64,000 nt of DNA from PALSA-612 sp963755155. GTDB taxonomy: Bacteria > Actinomycetota > Thermoleophilia > Gaiellales > Gaiellaceae. The translations under genes and the position numbers were made by a program. Below, piece by piece: positions 53,799-62,124 of the stretch. The stretch's first letter is position 1; each line of letters opens with the position of its first letter. A model generated the notes under the pieces. That model did no database searches and had not been told where the DNA came from. It saw only the letters and a list, made by a program, of their open reading frames with translations. Location: contig CAVWIV010000007.1 in NCBI GenBank assembly GCA_963755155.1, positions 496,001-560,000 on the forward strand, written 5' to 3'.

Positions 53799-55028
53799 AT
53801 GTCCGCGCGCACGTACGTCTTCACCTCCGAGTCGGTCACCGAGGGGCATCCGGACAAGATCGCCGACCAGATCTCCGACTCGGTGCTGGACGCGGTGCTG
53901 AGCAAGGACCCGGACGGCCGCGTCGCCTGCGAGACGCTTGTCACGACAGGGCTCGTCGTGGTCGCTGGGGAGATCTCGACAGAGACGTACGTCGACGTGC
54001 CGCGGCTCGTCCGCGACAAGATCGCCGACATCGGCTACACGCACCACGAGCTCGGCCTCGACGCCGAGACGTGCGGCGTGATCACGTCGATCCAGGAGCA
54101 GTCGCCTGACATCGCGCGTGGCGTCGACAAGACCGATTCGAACGACGACCTGGAGAACGTGGGAGCCGGTGACCAGGGGATGATGTTCGGCTACGCCTGC
54201 CGCGAGACGCCGCAGCTGATGCCGCTGCCGATCACGCTCGCGCACGCCATCTGCCGCCGTCTCGCCGAGGTGCGCAAGGCGGGCACGCTCGAGTATCTCC
54301 GACCCGACGGCAAGTCGATGGTCACCGTGCGCTACGAGGAGGATGAGCACGGCCGGTCGCGGCCGATCGAGATCGACCGGCTGCTCGTCGTCTCGCAGCA
54401 CGCCGAGGGCGTCGACGTCAACGGGCGCATGAAGGCCGACATCATCGAGCACGTGCTGCACCCGATTCTGCCTCGCGAGTTCTGCGACGAGGCGCGGCTG
54501 GGCGAGGACGGGTTCGTGCTCGTCAACCCGACGGGGAAGTTCGTCGTCGGCGGGCCCAAGGCGGACACCGGGCTGACGGGCCGCAAGATCATCGTCGACT
54601 CGTACGGCGGCGCCGCGCGGCAGGGCGGCGGCTGCTTCTCGGGCAAGGATCCGACGAAGGTCGACCGCTCGGGCGCGTACGCGATGCGCCACGTCGCGAA
54701 GAACATCGTCGCCGCCGGCCTCGCCGACCGCTGCGAGCTCGAGGTGGCCTACGCGATCGGCGTCGCGCAGCCCGTCTCGGTGACGGTGGAGTGCTTCGGG
54801 ACGGAGGCGATCGAGGTCCAGCGGATCGAGGAGCTCGTGGCCGAGCACTTCGACCTGCGCCCGGCGGCGATCATCCGCGACCTCGACCTCCTACGGCCGA
54901 TCTACACGAAAACGGCTGCGTACGGCCACTTCGGCCGCGACGACGCCGACTTCACGTGGGAGCGCACGGACCGCGCCGACACGCTGCGCGAGGCTGCAGG
55001 CCTCGCGGCCGTTGCCGCGACCGCCTAG
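53799..55028 (+). CDS. metK: S-adenosylmethionine synthetase
   Basis: 409 residues in three repeated domains. TSESVTEGHPDKIADQISD (ATP site), GAGDQGMMFGYACRET (the family's GAGDQG-type loop), and SGKDPTKVDRSGAYAMRH with GGGCFSGKD (P-loop-like). It makes SAM from Met and ATP, feeding the several methyltransferases in this window. Intact. The stop shares CTAG with the convergent DtxR-family gene. Confidence 0.98.
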   Translation: MSARTYVFTSESVTEGHPDKIADQISDSVLDAVLSKDPDGRVACETLVTTGLVVVAGEISTETYVDVPRLVRDKIADIGYTHHELGLDAETCGVITSIQEQSPDIARGVDKTDSNDDLENVGAGDQGMMFGYACRETPQLMPLPITLAHAICRRLAEVRKAGTLEYLRPDGKSMVTVRYEEDEHGRSRPIEIDRLLVVSQHAEGVDVNGRMKADIIEHVLHPILPREFCDEARLGEDGFVLVNPTGKFVVGGPKADTGLTGRKIIVDSYGGAARQGGGCFSGKDPTKVDRSGAYAMRHVAKNIVAAGLADRCELEVAYAIGVAQPVSVTVECFGTEAIEVQRIEELVAEHFDLRPAAIIRDLDLLRPIYTKTAAYGHFGRDDADFTWERTDRADTLREAAGLAAVAATA

Positions 55029-55702
55029 GCCTTACGAACGAAGAGGCCGTCGGCGGCCGTCTCGCCGACCGCTCGCTCCGCGCCGTCGACGGTCACCGCG
55101 AGATGCCCCGAAGCGCTGTGCACATCCCGTACCTCGACCGCTGAGCCGGGGACGAGACCCTCGGAGTAGAACCAGTGCAGCAGCTCGCCGTCGTGCTCGG
55201 CGAGCCGCACGACGGTCGCGCGCTCGCCCTTGCGCAGCGCCGACAACGACACGAGCTCGGCGTTCTCGGCGTGCTCGACCGCCGTGTCCACGGGCCAGCC
55301 GTGCGGGCAGCGCTCGGGATTGCCGAGCCGCTCGTTGATCCGCTCGATCATGTCCTCGGTGAACGTGTCGCCGAGCTCGTCCGCCTGGACGTGCGACTCC
55401 TCGGGCGTGTAGCCCATGAAGTCCGTGAGGAAGCGCTCGATGATGCGGTGCTTGCGGACGACCTTCTCCGCCCGCTCGATGCCGGCGTCGGTGAGGATCG
55501 CCTCCTTCTGCTCGCCGCGCTCGACGAGACCGTCCGCCTCGAGCCGCTTCAGCATCTCGCCGGCCGAGGCGCGGGAGACGCCGAGCATCTCCGCGACGCG
55601 CGCGGCGATGGCCGACGAGCCGGTGGCCGGGTGGTACTCCCCGATCGGGAAGGCGAGGAAGTAGATCGTCTCGAGGTAGTCGTCGACGGAGTGGCCGGCC
55701 AC
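55025..55702 (-). CDS. DtxR-family metal-dependent transcriptional regulator
   Basis: 225 residues. N-terminal winged helix (VDDYLETIYFLAFPIGE, ARVAEMLGVSRASAGEMLKR, LVERGEQKEAILTDAG), dimerisation/metal domain (KHRIIERFLTDFMGYTPEE, RCPHGWPV), and a C-terminal FeoA/SH3-like domain. In the region where DtxR relatives often have a Glu-His pair (ALEHxLSDE) this protein reads ELGDTFTED, so metal coordination may differ. It lies five bases after the iron transporter permease gene, so it is likely part of that operon and the probable reader of the upstream iron-box-like repeats. Confidence 0.9.
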   Translation of the reverse strand: MAGHSVDDYLETIYFLAFPIGEYHPATGSSAIAARVAEMLGVSRASAGEMLKRLEADGLVERGEQKEAILTDAGIERAEKVVRKHRIIERFLTDFMGYTPEESHVQADELGDTFTEDMIERINERLGNPERCPHGWPVDTAVEHAENAELVSLSALRKGERATVVRLAEHDGELLHWFYSEGLVPGSAVEVRDVHSASGHLAVTVDGAERAVGETAADGLFVRKA

Positions 55703-55706
55703 GGGC

Positions 55707-57284
55707 TCACTCTACCCCGGCACCGCTCTGTGGCCGCCTGTCCGCGGAGAGCAGGTAGAGCACCGGCGCGGACACGACGATCAGCACGATCGCGGGCAGC
55801 GCGGCGCGCGAGTACGCGCCGACCGTCGTCAGCGTCCAGATCTCCGTCGCGAGCGTGTCGAAGCCGATCGGCCTCAGGAGGAGCGTTGCGGGCAGCTCCT
55901 TCATCGCTGAGAGGAAGACGAGCGCCGCCCCTGCGAGCACACCTGACCGGGCAAGCGGAACCGTCACCGCCTTGAGCGTGCCGAGCGTGCCCCGGCCGAG
56001 GCCTCTCGCCGCATCCTCCAGGCGGGGGCTCACGGTCTCCAGCGAGGAGGTGGCGCCCGACAACGCCTGCGGCAGGAAGCGGACGACGTAGGCGAAGACG
56101 AGTAGGCCGAGCGTCTGGTAGACGGGCGACGCGTAGCGCGCCGTGAAGAACACGAGCGAGAGCGCGATGACGATGCCGGGCAGCGCGTTGCCGGAGTAGC
56201 CGAGCCGCTCGAGCAGCCGCGTCCTCGGCGAGCGAAAGCGCGTGGCGAGGACGGCGATGGGCAAGGCCGCGAGGGCCGCGACCCCGGCGGCGAGCGCGGA
56301 GGCGGTCAGCGAGTCGACGGTCTCGGCCCAGGGGAACACGAGGGCGCGTTCGTTCTCGATGCCCTGCGCCAGCCAGTACCCGAGCACGGCGGCGGGGAGC
56401 GCGAGGAAGAAGGCGACGCTGAGCCCGCAGAAGGCGAGCGACGGCCAGCGCCAGCGCCCCAGCGGCACCGTCTTGAGCACGCGCGCGGCACCGGGCGCCG
56501 AGCGGTAGTAGCGCGCACGGCGTCGCGTCCACGTCTCGATCAGCAGCACGGCCGCCGTCAGCACCACGAGCAGGAGCGCGAGCACGGCGGCGGGTGTCCG
56601 GTCGAAGAGCGCCCGGTAGTTGAGGTAGATCGCCCTCGTCAGCGCGTCGTAGTTCATGAGCGAGACGACGCCGAAGTCCGAGAGCACGTAGAGCGCGACG
56701 AGCACTGCGCCGACGCCGACGGTCGGCCGCAGCATCGGCACGGTGACCGTGACGAACGTCCGCCACGGCGAGTGGCCGAGCCCGTGCGCGGCGTCCTCGA
56801 GAGCGGGATCCTGGTTGCGCAGCGCGGAGGCGCAGAGGAGGTACACGTAGGGGTACGTCGTGAGCGTGAGCGCGAGCAGCGCACCCCAGTAGCCGCGGAT
56901 GTCCGGCAGCTCTTCGACGCCGAGCGCCTGCTGGGCGAGGCCGCGCGGTCCCAGGGCGCCGAGGAGGGCGAGGGCCGCGACGTAGCTCGGGATCACGAGC
57001 GGGAGGGCTGCGGCGATGCCCCAGAGGCGCCTGCCGGGGAGATCCGTGCGGGTGACGAGCCACGCGAGCGCGACGCCGAGCACGACCGCCGCCGCGGTCA
57101 CCCCGGCGACGAGCACTCCGGTGGAGACGACGAGCTCGAGTGTCCTCTCCCGCCAGAGGATCTCCCAGGCCTCACCCGAGCCGAGCGCCCGTATCGCGAG
57201 GTACGCGAGCGGGAGCTGCAGCAGCGCGACGACGACGCCCGCCGGGATGACGAGCGATGAAGGCGGGCGCGGGCCCGCGCTCAT
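55707..57284 (-). CDS. Iron(III) ABC transporter permease (two fused TM halves)
   Basis: 525 residues with about twelve membrane segments, made of two BPD_transp_1 halves as in FbpB/SfuB. The ATPase-docking EAA-like loops read EDAAHGLGHSPWRTFVTVTV and EDAARGLGRGTLGTLKAVTV. It partners the ATPase at 58366 and the binding protein at 57308. Starts 23 bases after the binding-protein stop, with a small hairpin between. Intact. Confidence 0.93.
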   Translation of the reverse strand: MSAGPRPPSSLVIPAGVVVALLQLPLAYLAIRALGSGEAWEILWRERTLELVVSTGVLVAGVTAAAVVLGVALAWLVTRTDLPGRRLWGIAAALPLVIPSYVAALALLGALGPRGLAQQALGVEELPDIRGYWGALLALTLTTYPYVYLLCASALRNQDPALEDAAHGLGHSPWRTFVTVTVPMLRPTVGVGAVLVALYVLSDFGVVSLMNYDALTRAIYLNYRALFDRTPAAVLALLLVVLTAAVLLIETWTRRRARYYRSAPGAARVLKTVPLGRWRWPSLAFCGLSVAFFLALPAAVLGYWLAQGIENERALVFPWAETVDSLTASALAAGVAALAALPIAVLATRFRSPRTRLLERLGYSGNALPGIVIALSLVFFTARYASPVYQTLGLLVFAYVVRFLPQALSGATSSLETVSPRLEDAARGLGRGTLGTLKAVTVPLARSGVLAGAALVFLSAMKELPATLLLRPIGFDTLATEIWTLTTVGAYSRAALPAIVLIVVSAPVLYLLSADRRPQSGAGVE

Positions 57285-57286
57285 TT

Positions 57287-57303
57287 ATCTGTTGGAGACA
57301 GAT
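57287..57303 (-). other. Small hairpin between iron-binding-protein and permease genes
   Basis: ATCTGT / ACAGAT with a five-base loop in the 23-base intercistronic gap, just before the permease start. As with the hairpin at 8776, it lies immediately downstream of a binding-protein gene and may set the stoichiometry between binding protein and permease. Confidence 0.4.
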
Positions 57304-57307
57304 GCCG

Positions 57308-58315
57308 TCACGAGGTATATCCGGTCTCGTTCAGCAGCTCGAGCGTCCCTTCGAGCTCTTCGCCGAGCTGGGTGAAGTCGACGTCGGGCCCGCCGAGCGA
57401 CTCGATCGGCGGCAGGCCCTCCTTCACGGGGATTCCGGCCACGAGCGGGTACTCGGCCTCCTCGGCCCGGTCGGTGTAGAACCGCTGCCCCTCGTCGGAG
57501 AGGAGGAACTCGACGAAGCTCTCGGCGCCATCACGGTTGTCCGCGTTTTCGAGCACGCCGACGCCGGCCGCCGAGACGAGAGCTCCGGGATCGTCACCCG
57601 GCAGGAAGTGGTTCGCGACGGGCGCGTCCGGCTGCTCTTCCTGGACGAGATAGAGGTAGTAGTGGTTCACGAGCCCGAGGTCGATCTCCCCGGAGGCGAC
57701 GGCCTCCACGATCGGCGTGTTCTTCTCGTAGAAGCGGACGCCGTTCGCCTTCAGCGCCTCCAGCCACTCGCGCGTCTTCTCCTCGCCCTGCTGAAGCCGC
57801 ATCGCGGTGACGAAAGCCTGGAACGACGCGTTCGTCGGCGCGACGCCGACCTTGCCGCGCCAGCGCTCGTCGGTGAGGTCGAAGACGGAGTCCGGGACCT
57901 CGGCTTCGCCCAGCGCGTCGGTGTTGTAGGCGATGACGCGGGAGCGGCCCGACGTGCCTACCCAGCGGCCTTCGGGGTCGCGGAAGTCTTCGGGCACGCG
58001 ATCGAGCGACTCTGCGGGCAGCTCCGCGAGCAGGCCCTCGCCCGCAACGGCCCCGAGCGAGCCCGGGTCCTGGGCGAAGAACACGTCGGCGGGCGATCCG
58101 TCGCCCTCCTCGGCGATGGTCGCCGCGAGCTCGGCGCTGTCGCCGTAGCGCACCTCGACGTCGGTGCCGGTCTCCTCCTCGAACTGCTCGATGAGCGGCG
58201 CGACGAGCTCCTCCTCGCGACCGGAGTAGATCGTGAGCGTGTCGTTTCCTCCGCCGCAGCCGGCGAGGGTGAGAGCGGTCACGGCTCCGGCCGCGACGGC
58301 GACGATGCGGGTCAT
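57308..58315 (-). CDS. Iron(III) ABC transporter substrate-binding lipoprotein
   Basis: 335 residues. Lipobox ALTLAGCGGG (Cys about residue 20), then a type II periplasmic binding fold: LTIYSGREEELVAPLIEQFE, SPADVFFAQDPGSLGAV, WVGTSGRSRVIAYNT, and a Tyr-Tyr pair in GLVNHYYLYLV that matches the iron-ligand tyrosines of FbpA/FutA proteins. Two iron-box-like repeats precede it (58331-58369). Its start is 50 bases from the end of the ATPase gene. Confidence 0.94.
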   Translation of the reverse strand: MTRIVAVAAGAVTALTLAGCGGGNDTLTIYSGREEELVAPLIEQFEEETGTDVEVRYGDSAELAATIAEEGDGSPADVFFAQDPGSLGAVAGEGLLAELPAESLDRVPEDFRDPEGRWVGTSGRSRVIAYNTDALGEAEVPDSVFDLTDERWRGKVGVAPTNASFQAFVTAMRLQQGEEKTREWLEALKANGVRFYEKNTPIVEAVASGEIDLGLVNHYYLYLVQEEQPDAPVANHFLPGDDPGALVSAAGVGVLENADNRDGAESFVEFLLSDEGQRFYTDRAEEAEYPLVAGIPVKEGLPPIESLGGPDVDFTQLGEELEGTLELLNETGYTS

Positions 58316-58330
58316 GAAGCCTCCTGGCTC

Positions 58331-58346
58331 GTAAGGGTTACCTTGC
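58331..58346 (-). promoter_or_regulatory. Iron-box-like operator, imperfect copy
   Basis: GTAAGG-GTTA-CCTTGC, an inverted repeat with one mismatch, 16 bases upstream of the binding-protein start. It repeats the neighbouring site at 58354 with a 23-base period. The pattern resembles DtxR/IdeR boxes (TTAGGTTA..TAACCTAA type) only in general form. Confidence 0.6.
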
Positions 58347-58353
58347 GTAGAAC

Positions 58354-58369
58354 GTAAGGGTTACCTTAC
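58354..58369 (-). promoter_or_regulatory. Iron-box-like operator, perfect arms
   Basis: GTAAGG-GTTA-CCTTAC, six-base perfect inverted arms, overlapping the stop codon of the ATPase gene. It forms a pair with the site at 58331, upstream of the binding-protein gene. Confidence 0.65.
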
Positions 58370-59394
58370 ACAGAGCTGGGAAAGACCGCGGCATACCGGT
58401 CGTGCAGCTTCACGCGCACGCGGCTCCCCAGGGGGACCGCCTCTGTCGACGGCCGGTGGGAGAGGAGCTCGAGCCCGTCGAGACGGACGCGGTAGAACAC
58501 GTCGTGGCCGCGGAACTCCCGGCCGACGACCTCGGCGCTGCCGGCGGGATCGGGCAGGAGCTCGACGAGCTCCGGCCGTACGAGCACCTCCACCGTGCGC
58601 GCGCCGGAGGCGCCGTTCACGGGAAACGCGCCGAGCGGCGTGTCCACGTGTCCATCGCGGACGAGACCGGGGACGAAGTTGCCGGCGCCGACAAACTCCG
58701 CCGCCCAGCGGCTGGCCGGCGAGAGGTAGAGCGCTTCCGGCGATCCCTCCTGTACGACCGTGCCGTCGCGCATGAGCGCGATGCGGTCGGCGATCGAGAA
58801 CGCCTCCTCGCGGTCGTGCGTGACGAGCACCGTCGTCACGTCGAGCGTGCGTAGCAGCGCGACGATCTCGTCCCGCAGCGATGCACGGAGCGAGGGATCG
58901 ACGTTCGACCACGGCTCGTCGAGCAGCATGAGCTCGGGCTCGGGGGCGAGGGCGCGCGCGAGCGCCACCCGCTGCTGCTGGCCGCCCGAGAGCTCGTGCG
59001 GGTACCGCTGCTCGAGCCCCTGTAGGCCGACACACTCGGCGACTTCGCGCACGCGGGCGCGGCGCCGGCTCCGGTCGACGCCGAAGCCGATGTTCTCCGT
59101 CACCGTCAGGTGCGGGAAGAGGGCGTAGTCCTGGAACATCATTCCCACGCGCCGCTTCTCCGGAGGCACCCACGTGCCGTTCCCGGCGACGCGGCGTCCG
59201 GCGACGTCGACGACGCCGGCGTCCGGCGCCTCGAAGCCGGCGATCAGCCGCAGCAGCGTCGTCTTGCCGCACCCCGAAGGGCCCAGCAGCGCTACGAGCT
59301 CGCCCCGATCGGCGCACAGTGAGGCGTCCGCTACCGCAGGCGTCGTCCCGAATCGCTTTGACACGCGCTCTGCATGGATCATCGAACACTTCAT
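58366..59394 (-). CDS. Iron(III) ABC transporter ATPase
   Basis: 342 residues. Walker A LLGPSGCGKTTLLR, Q-loop FQDYALFPHLTV, signature LSGGQQQRVALARAL, Walker B LMLLDEPWSNVD, H-loop VTHDREEAF, and a C-terminal TOBE-like domain (VLVRPELVELLPD). It matches FbpC/PotA-type importers. Two starts are possible: ATG 59394, lying inside the operator palindrome, or ATG 59382 (MIHAERVSKRFG), which better matches relatives. The permease and binding protein follow downstream. Confidence 0.93.
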   Translation of the reverse strand: MKCSMIHAERVSKRFGTTPAVADASLCADRGELVALLGPSGCGKTTLLRLIAGFEAPDAGVVDVAGRRVAGNGTWVPPEKRRVGMMFQDYALFPHLTVTENIGFGVDRSRRRARVREVAECVGLQGLEQRYPHELSGGQQQRVALARALAPEPELMLLDEPWSNVDPSLRASLRDEIVALLRTLDVTTVLVTHDREEAFSIADRIALMRDGTVVQEGSPEALYLSPASRWAAEFVGAGNFVPGLVRDGHVDTPLGAFPVNGASGARTVEVLVRPELVELLPDPAGSAEVVGREFRGHDVFYRVRLDGLELLSHRPSTEAVPLGSRVRVKLHDRYAAVFPSSV

Positions 59395-59411
59395 GTAAGG
59401 CAGACCTTACA
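59394..59411 (-). promoter_or_regulatory. Iron-box-like operator between the iron ATPase gene and priA
   Basis: TGTAAGG-CAGA-CCTTACA, a perfect seven-base inverted repeat overlapping the ATG at 59394. It matches the GTAAGG..CCTTAC arms of the two sites before the binding-protein gene, so all three probably bind one regulator, most likely the DtxR-family protein at 55025. Confidence 0.7.
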
Positions 59412-59447
59412 GCAGGTCGGCGGGCGATACACCTCCGAGGGACGCAC

Positions 59448-59453
59448 TACTGT
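59448..59453 (+). promoter_or_regulatory. -10 element for leaderless priA
   Basis: TACTGT, exactly six bases, then GTG 59460; no ribosome-binding site. Confidence 0.52.
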
Positions 59454-59459
59454 GGCTCG

Positions 59460-61382
59460 GTGCCTCTCGCCTCCGTGTACCCCCTCGTGACTACTCGCGT
59501 GCTCGCGCGGCCGTTCACGTACGAGGTCGCAGAAGGCGTGGGGAAGGGGGCGGTCGTCTCCATGCCGCTCGGCCGCTCGAAGGTGCGCGGAGTAGTCGTC
59601 GGGGAAGAGGCTGAGGCCCCTCAAGGCGTCAGGCCGGTGCCGGTCACGGGCGTCGTCGACGCCGTGCCGCCGGCCCTCGTCGATCTCGCACTGTGGGTGG
59701 CCGAGTACTACGGCTCGACGCCGGCGCGGGCGCTCGCGCTCGTCGCGCCGCCTGCGCGGGCGCGGCGCGGCGAGCGGCGGACGCCGGCGGCGTCGTACAC
59801 GCTCGCCGCCGAAGATGCGCCCGTCGTGTTGAGCCCGTCGCAGGAGGCTGCTCTGGGACGGGTGGAGGAGGCGCTCGCGGCCGGTGGTGGCCACTTCCTG
59901 CTCCGGGGCGAGACGGGGAGCGGCAAGACCGAGGTGTACCTCCGCGCCTGCGCGGCGGCGGTGTCCCGCGGCCGCGACGCCATCGTCCTCGTCCCGGAGA
60001 TCGCGCTCACGCCGCAGACGCTGGGCCGCTTCCGCGCGCGCTTCGGCGACCTCGTGGCGGTGCTTCACTCCGGCCTGTCGGAGGCAGAACGGCGGGACGA
60101 GCGCGAGCGGATCGCGGCGGGCGAGGCGAGAATCGTTGTCGGCGCGCGCTCGGCGGTCTTCGCGCCGGTGCGTAGCCTCGGTGTCGTCTGCGTCGACGAG
60201 GAGCACGACCAGTCGTACAAGCAGGAGTCGGACCCGCGCTACGACGCGCGCACCGTCGCCGCCAAGCGGGCTGCGCTCGAGGGCGCCGTGGCGATCTACG
60301 GCAGCGCGACCCCGCGGCCGGAGAGCTGGGCGGCGCTCGAGCGGCTGGAGCTCGGCGAACGGCTGGCGACGCGGCTGCCGGGCGTCACCGTCGTCGACAT
60401 GCGGCGGGAGGCCGGCTATCCGCTGTCGGGCGAGCTCGTTGCCGCCCTGGAGGGCGTCGCCGAACGCCGGACCCGCGCGATCGTCCTCCTCAACCGGCGT
60501 GGCGTCGTGCCGGCCGTCCACTGCCGCTCCTGTGGCACGACCATTCGCTGCCCGGACTGTGACGTCGCTGTCGTGCTGCACGGGGATGAGGTCTTGCGCT
60601 GCCACCACTGCGGCTGGTCCCGGCCCTCCCGCGAGCACTGCGACGCGTGCGGCTCGCCCGAGCTGATGCGCATCGGCGCGGGGACGCAGCGGCTCGAGGC
60701 GGAGCTCGCCCGTCTCGTGCCCGGGCTCGAGCGGATCCGGCTCGATGCCGACACGACGTCGAAGCCGGCCGAGCTCGCGGCCGCGCTGGACCGCTTCCGG
60801 AGCACCGACGGTGTGGTGTTGCTCGGCACGCAGATGGTCGCGAAGGGCCACCACTTCGCCGGCGTCGAGCTCGCGGCAGTCGTCGATGCCGATCTCGGGC
60901 TCGCCATGCCCGACTTCCGCGCCGAGGAGCGGACGTTCCAGCTCGTCACGCAGCTCGCCGGCCGCTCCGGGCGCGAGGCCCCCGGGCGCGTGATCGTGCA
61001 GACGTTCCAGCCCGACGCACCGGCGCTCGTGTACGCAGCGCGCCACGACGTGACGGGGTTCCTCACGGAGGAGCTCGCGCGACGGGAGGCGCTCGGCTAT
61101 CCGCCGTTCCGTCACATCGTGCGCGTGCTGGTCTCCGGCCGGACTGCGGGGGCGCCGTTGCGCGCGCTAACCGAGCTGAAGTCGCGACTACCGAGCGACG
61201 GCGTCGTCGGGCCGGCTCCGCTGCCGCGCCTTCGCGGGCGCCACCGCGCGCAGCTCGTGGCGAAGACGGACGCGCCGCGGGCCGTAGCGGCACAGGCCGG
61301 CCGCTGGCTCGCGGCCGCGGCGCCGTCGATGCGAAAGGCCGGCCTGTCGGCGACGGTAGACGTCGATCCACAGAGCTTCTAG
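59460..61382 (+). CDS. priA: Primosomal replication-restart helicase PriA
   Basis: 640 residues. A 3'-end-binding N-domain (RPFTYEVAEGVGKGAVV), helicase core with Walker A LRGETGSGKTEVYLR (about residue 150), ALTPQTLGRFRARFG and VDEEHDQSYKQ (DEEH box), and the zinc region CRSCGTTIRCPDCD...CHHCGW...CDACG with paired cysteines. GTQMVAKGHHFAGV is motif V. Intact. First gene of priA-def-fmt-rsmB. Confidence 0.96.
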   Translation: MPLASVYPLVTTRVLARPFTYEVAEGVGKGAVVSMPLGRSKVRGVVVGEEAEAPQGVRPVPVTGVVDAVPPALVDLALWVAEYYGSTPARALALVAPPARARRGERRTPAASYTLAAEDAPVVLSPSQEAALGRVEEALAAGGGHFLLRGETGSGKTEVYLRACAAAVSRGRDAIVLVPEIALTPQTLGRFRARFGDLVAVLHSGLSEAERRDERERIAAGEARIVVGARSAVFAPVRSLGVVCVDEEHDQSYKQESDPRYDARTVAAKRAALEGAVAIYGSATPRPESWAALERLELGERLATRLPGVTVVDMRREAGYPLSGELVAALEGVAERRTRAIVLLNRRGVVPAVHCRSCGTTIRCPDCDVAVVLHGDEVLRCHHCGWSRPSREHCDACGSPELMRIGAGTQRLEAELARLVPGLERIRLDADTTSKPAELAAALDRFRSTDGVVLLGTQMVAKGHHFAGVELAAVVDADLGLAMPDFRAEERTFQLVTQLAGRSGREAPGRVIVQTFQPDAPALVYAARHDVTGFLTEELARREALGYPPFRHIVRVLVSGRTAGAPLRALTELKSRLPSDGVVGPAPLPRLRGRHRAQLVAKTDAPRAVAAQAGRWLAAAAPSMRKAGLSATVDVDPQSF

Positions 61383-61489
61383 CGCCGACGCGCTGTCACA
61401 AAGCTGGCGCACTTTCGGCACCCACGAGTACGAATTTTCCCAATACGATGAACTCGGGTGGAGGCACGGGGTGGCCCCAGGGTGCGGAG

Positions 61490-61495
61490 TACACT
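61490..61495 (+). promoter_or_regulatory. -10 element for leaderless def
   Basis: TACACT, exactly six bases, then GTG 61502. This supports GTG 61502 over the upstream ATG at 61448 as the start of def. Confidence 0.5.
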
Positions 61496-61501
61496 GGCGC
61501 C

Positions 61502-62122
61502 GTGGCGAGCGAGTCAGACACCGAGCACGACACCGAGTTCGACGACGCACTGCCTGACGAGGCTGACGAGGCCGAGGAGCGGCAGCCTGACCCCGAGCGC
61601 GAGGCGCGGAGGCTCGTCGCGCTCGCCCAGATCCGGCAGTACCCGGACCCCGTGCTGCGCATGAAGGCGCGCGAGGTCGAGTCCTTCGACGAGGAGCTCT
61701 CGCAGCTCGTCGAGCGCATGGCCGCGCTCATGAAGAACGCCGACGGCGCAGGGCTCGCCGCCACGCAGGTCGGCGTCCTCCGCCGTGTGTTCGTGATGCG
61801 CGCCGGCGAGAACGGCGACACGAGAACGCTCGTCAACCCCGAGCTCGTCCGGCGCTCCGACGAGGTCGAAGTGGACGACGAGGGCTGCCTGTCGCTCCAG
61901 GGTCTGCTCGTCCCGGTCGAGCGATCGGCGACGGTGACGGTGCAGGCGAAGGATCCGCAGGGAGCTGACGTCACGCTCGAGCTCACGGGCTTCGAGGCAC
62001 GCGCCTGCCAGCACGAGGTCGACCATCTCGACGGCGTGCTCATGATCGATCGCACGACCGACGAGGCCCGCCGAGAGGCGATGGCGGTGCTGCGGCAGCG
62101 TTCAGCGCTCGGCGCACGGTAG
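61502..62122 (+). CDS. def: Peptide deformylase
   Basis: 206 residues from GTG 61502 (an upstream ATG at 61448 would add 18 residues of unlike sequence). The N-terminal acidic tail (SDTEHDTEFDDALPDEADE) is unusual. The enzyme core has GAGLAATQVGVLRRV (motif 1), EGCLSLQG (motif 2, metal Cys) and CQHEVDHLDGVL (motif 3, HEVDH). It removes formyl groups from new N-termini, matching fmt next door. TACACT promoter upstream. Confidence 0.96.
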   Translation: MASESDTEHDTEFDDALPDEADEAEERQPDPEREARRLVALAQIRQYPDPVLRMKAREVESFDEELSQLVERMAALMKNADGAGLAATQVGVLRRVFVMRAGENGDTRTLVNPELVRRSDEVEVDDEGCLSLQGLLVPVERSATVTVQAKDPQGADVTLELTGFEARACQHEVDHLDGVLMIDRTTDEARREAMAVLRQRSALGAR

Positions 62123-62124
62123 GC

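Noticed and set aside
51435..54848. An 1100-codon minus-strand frame across der, gpsA and metK
   Set aside because: Spans three recognisable plus-strand genes and shows no domain; typical mirror frame at high GC.
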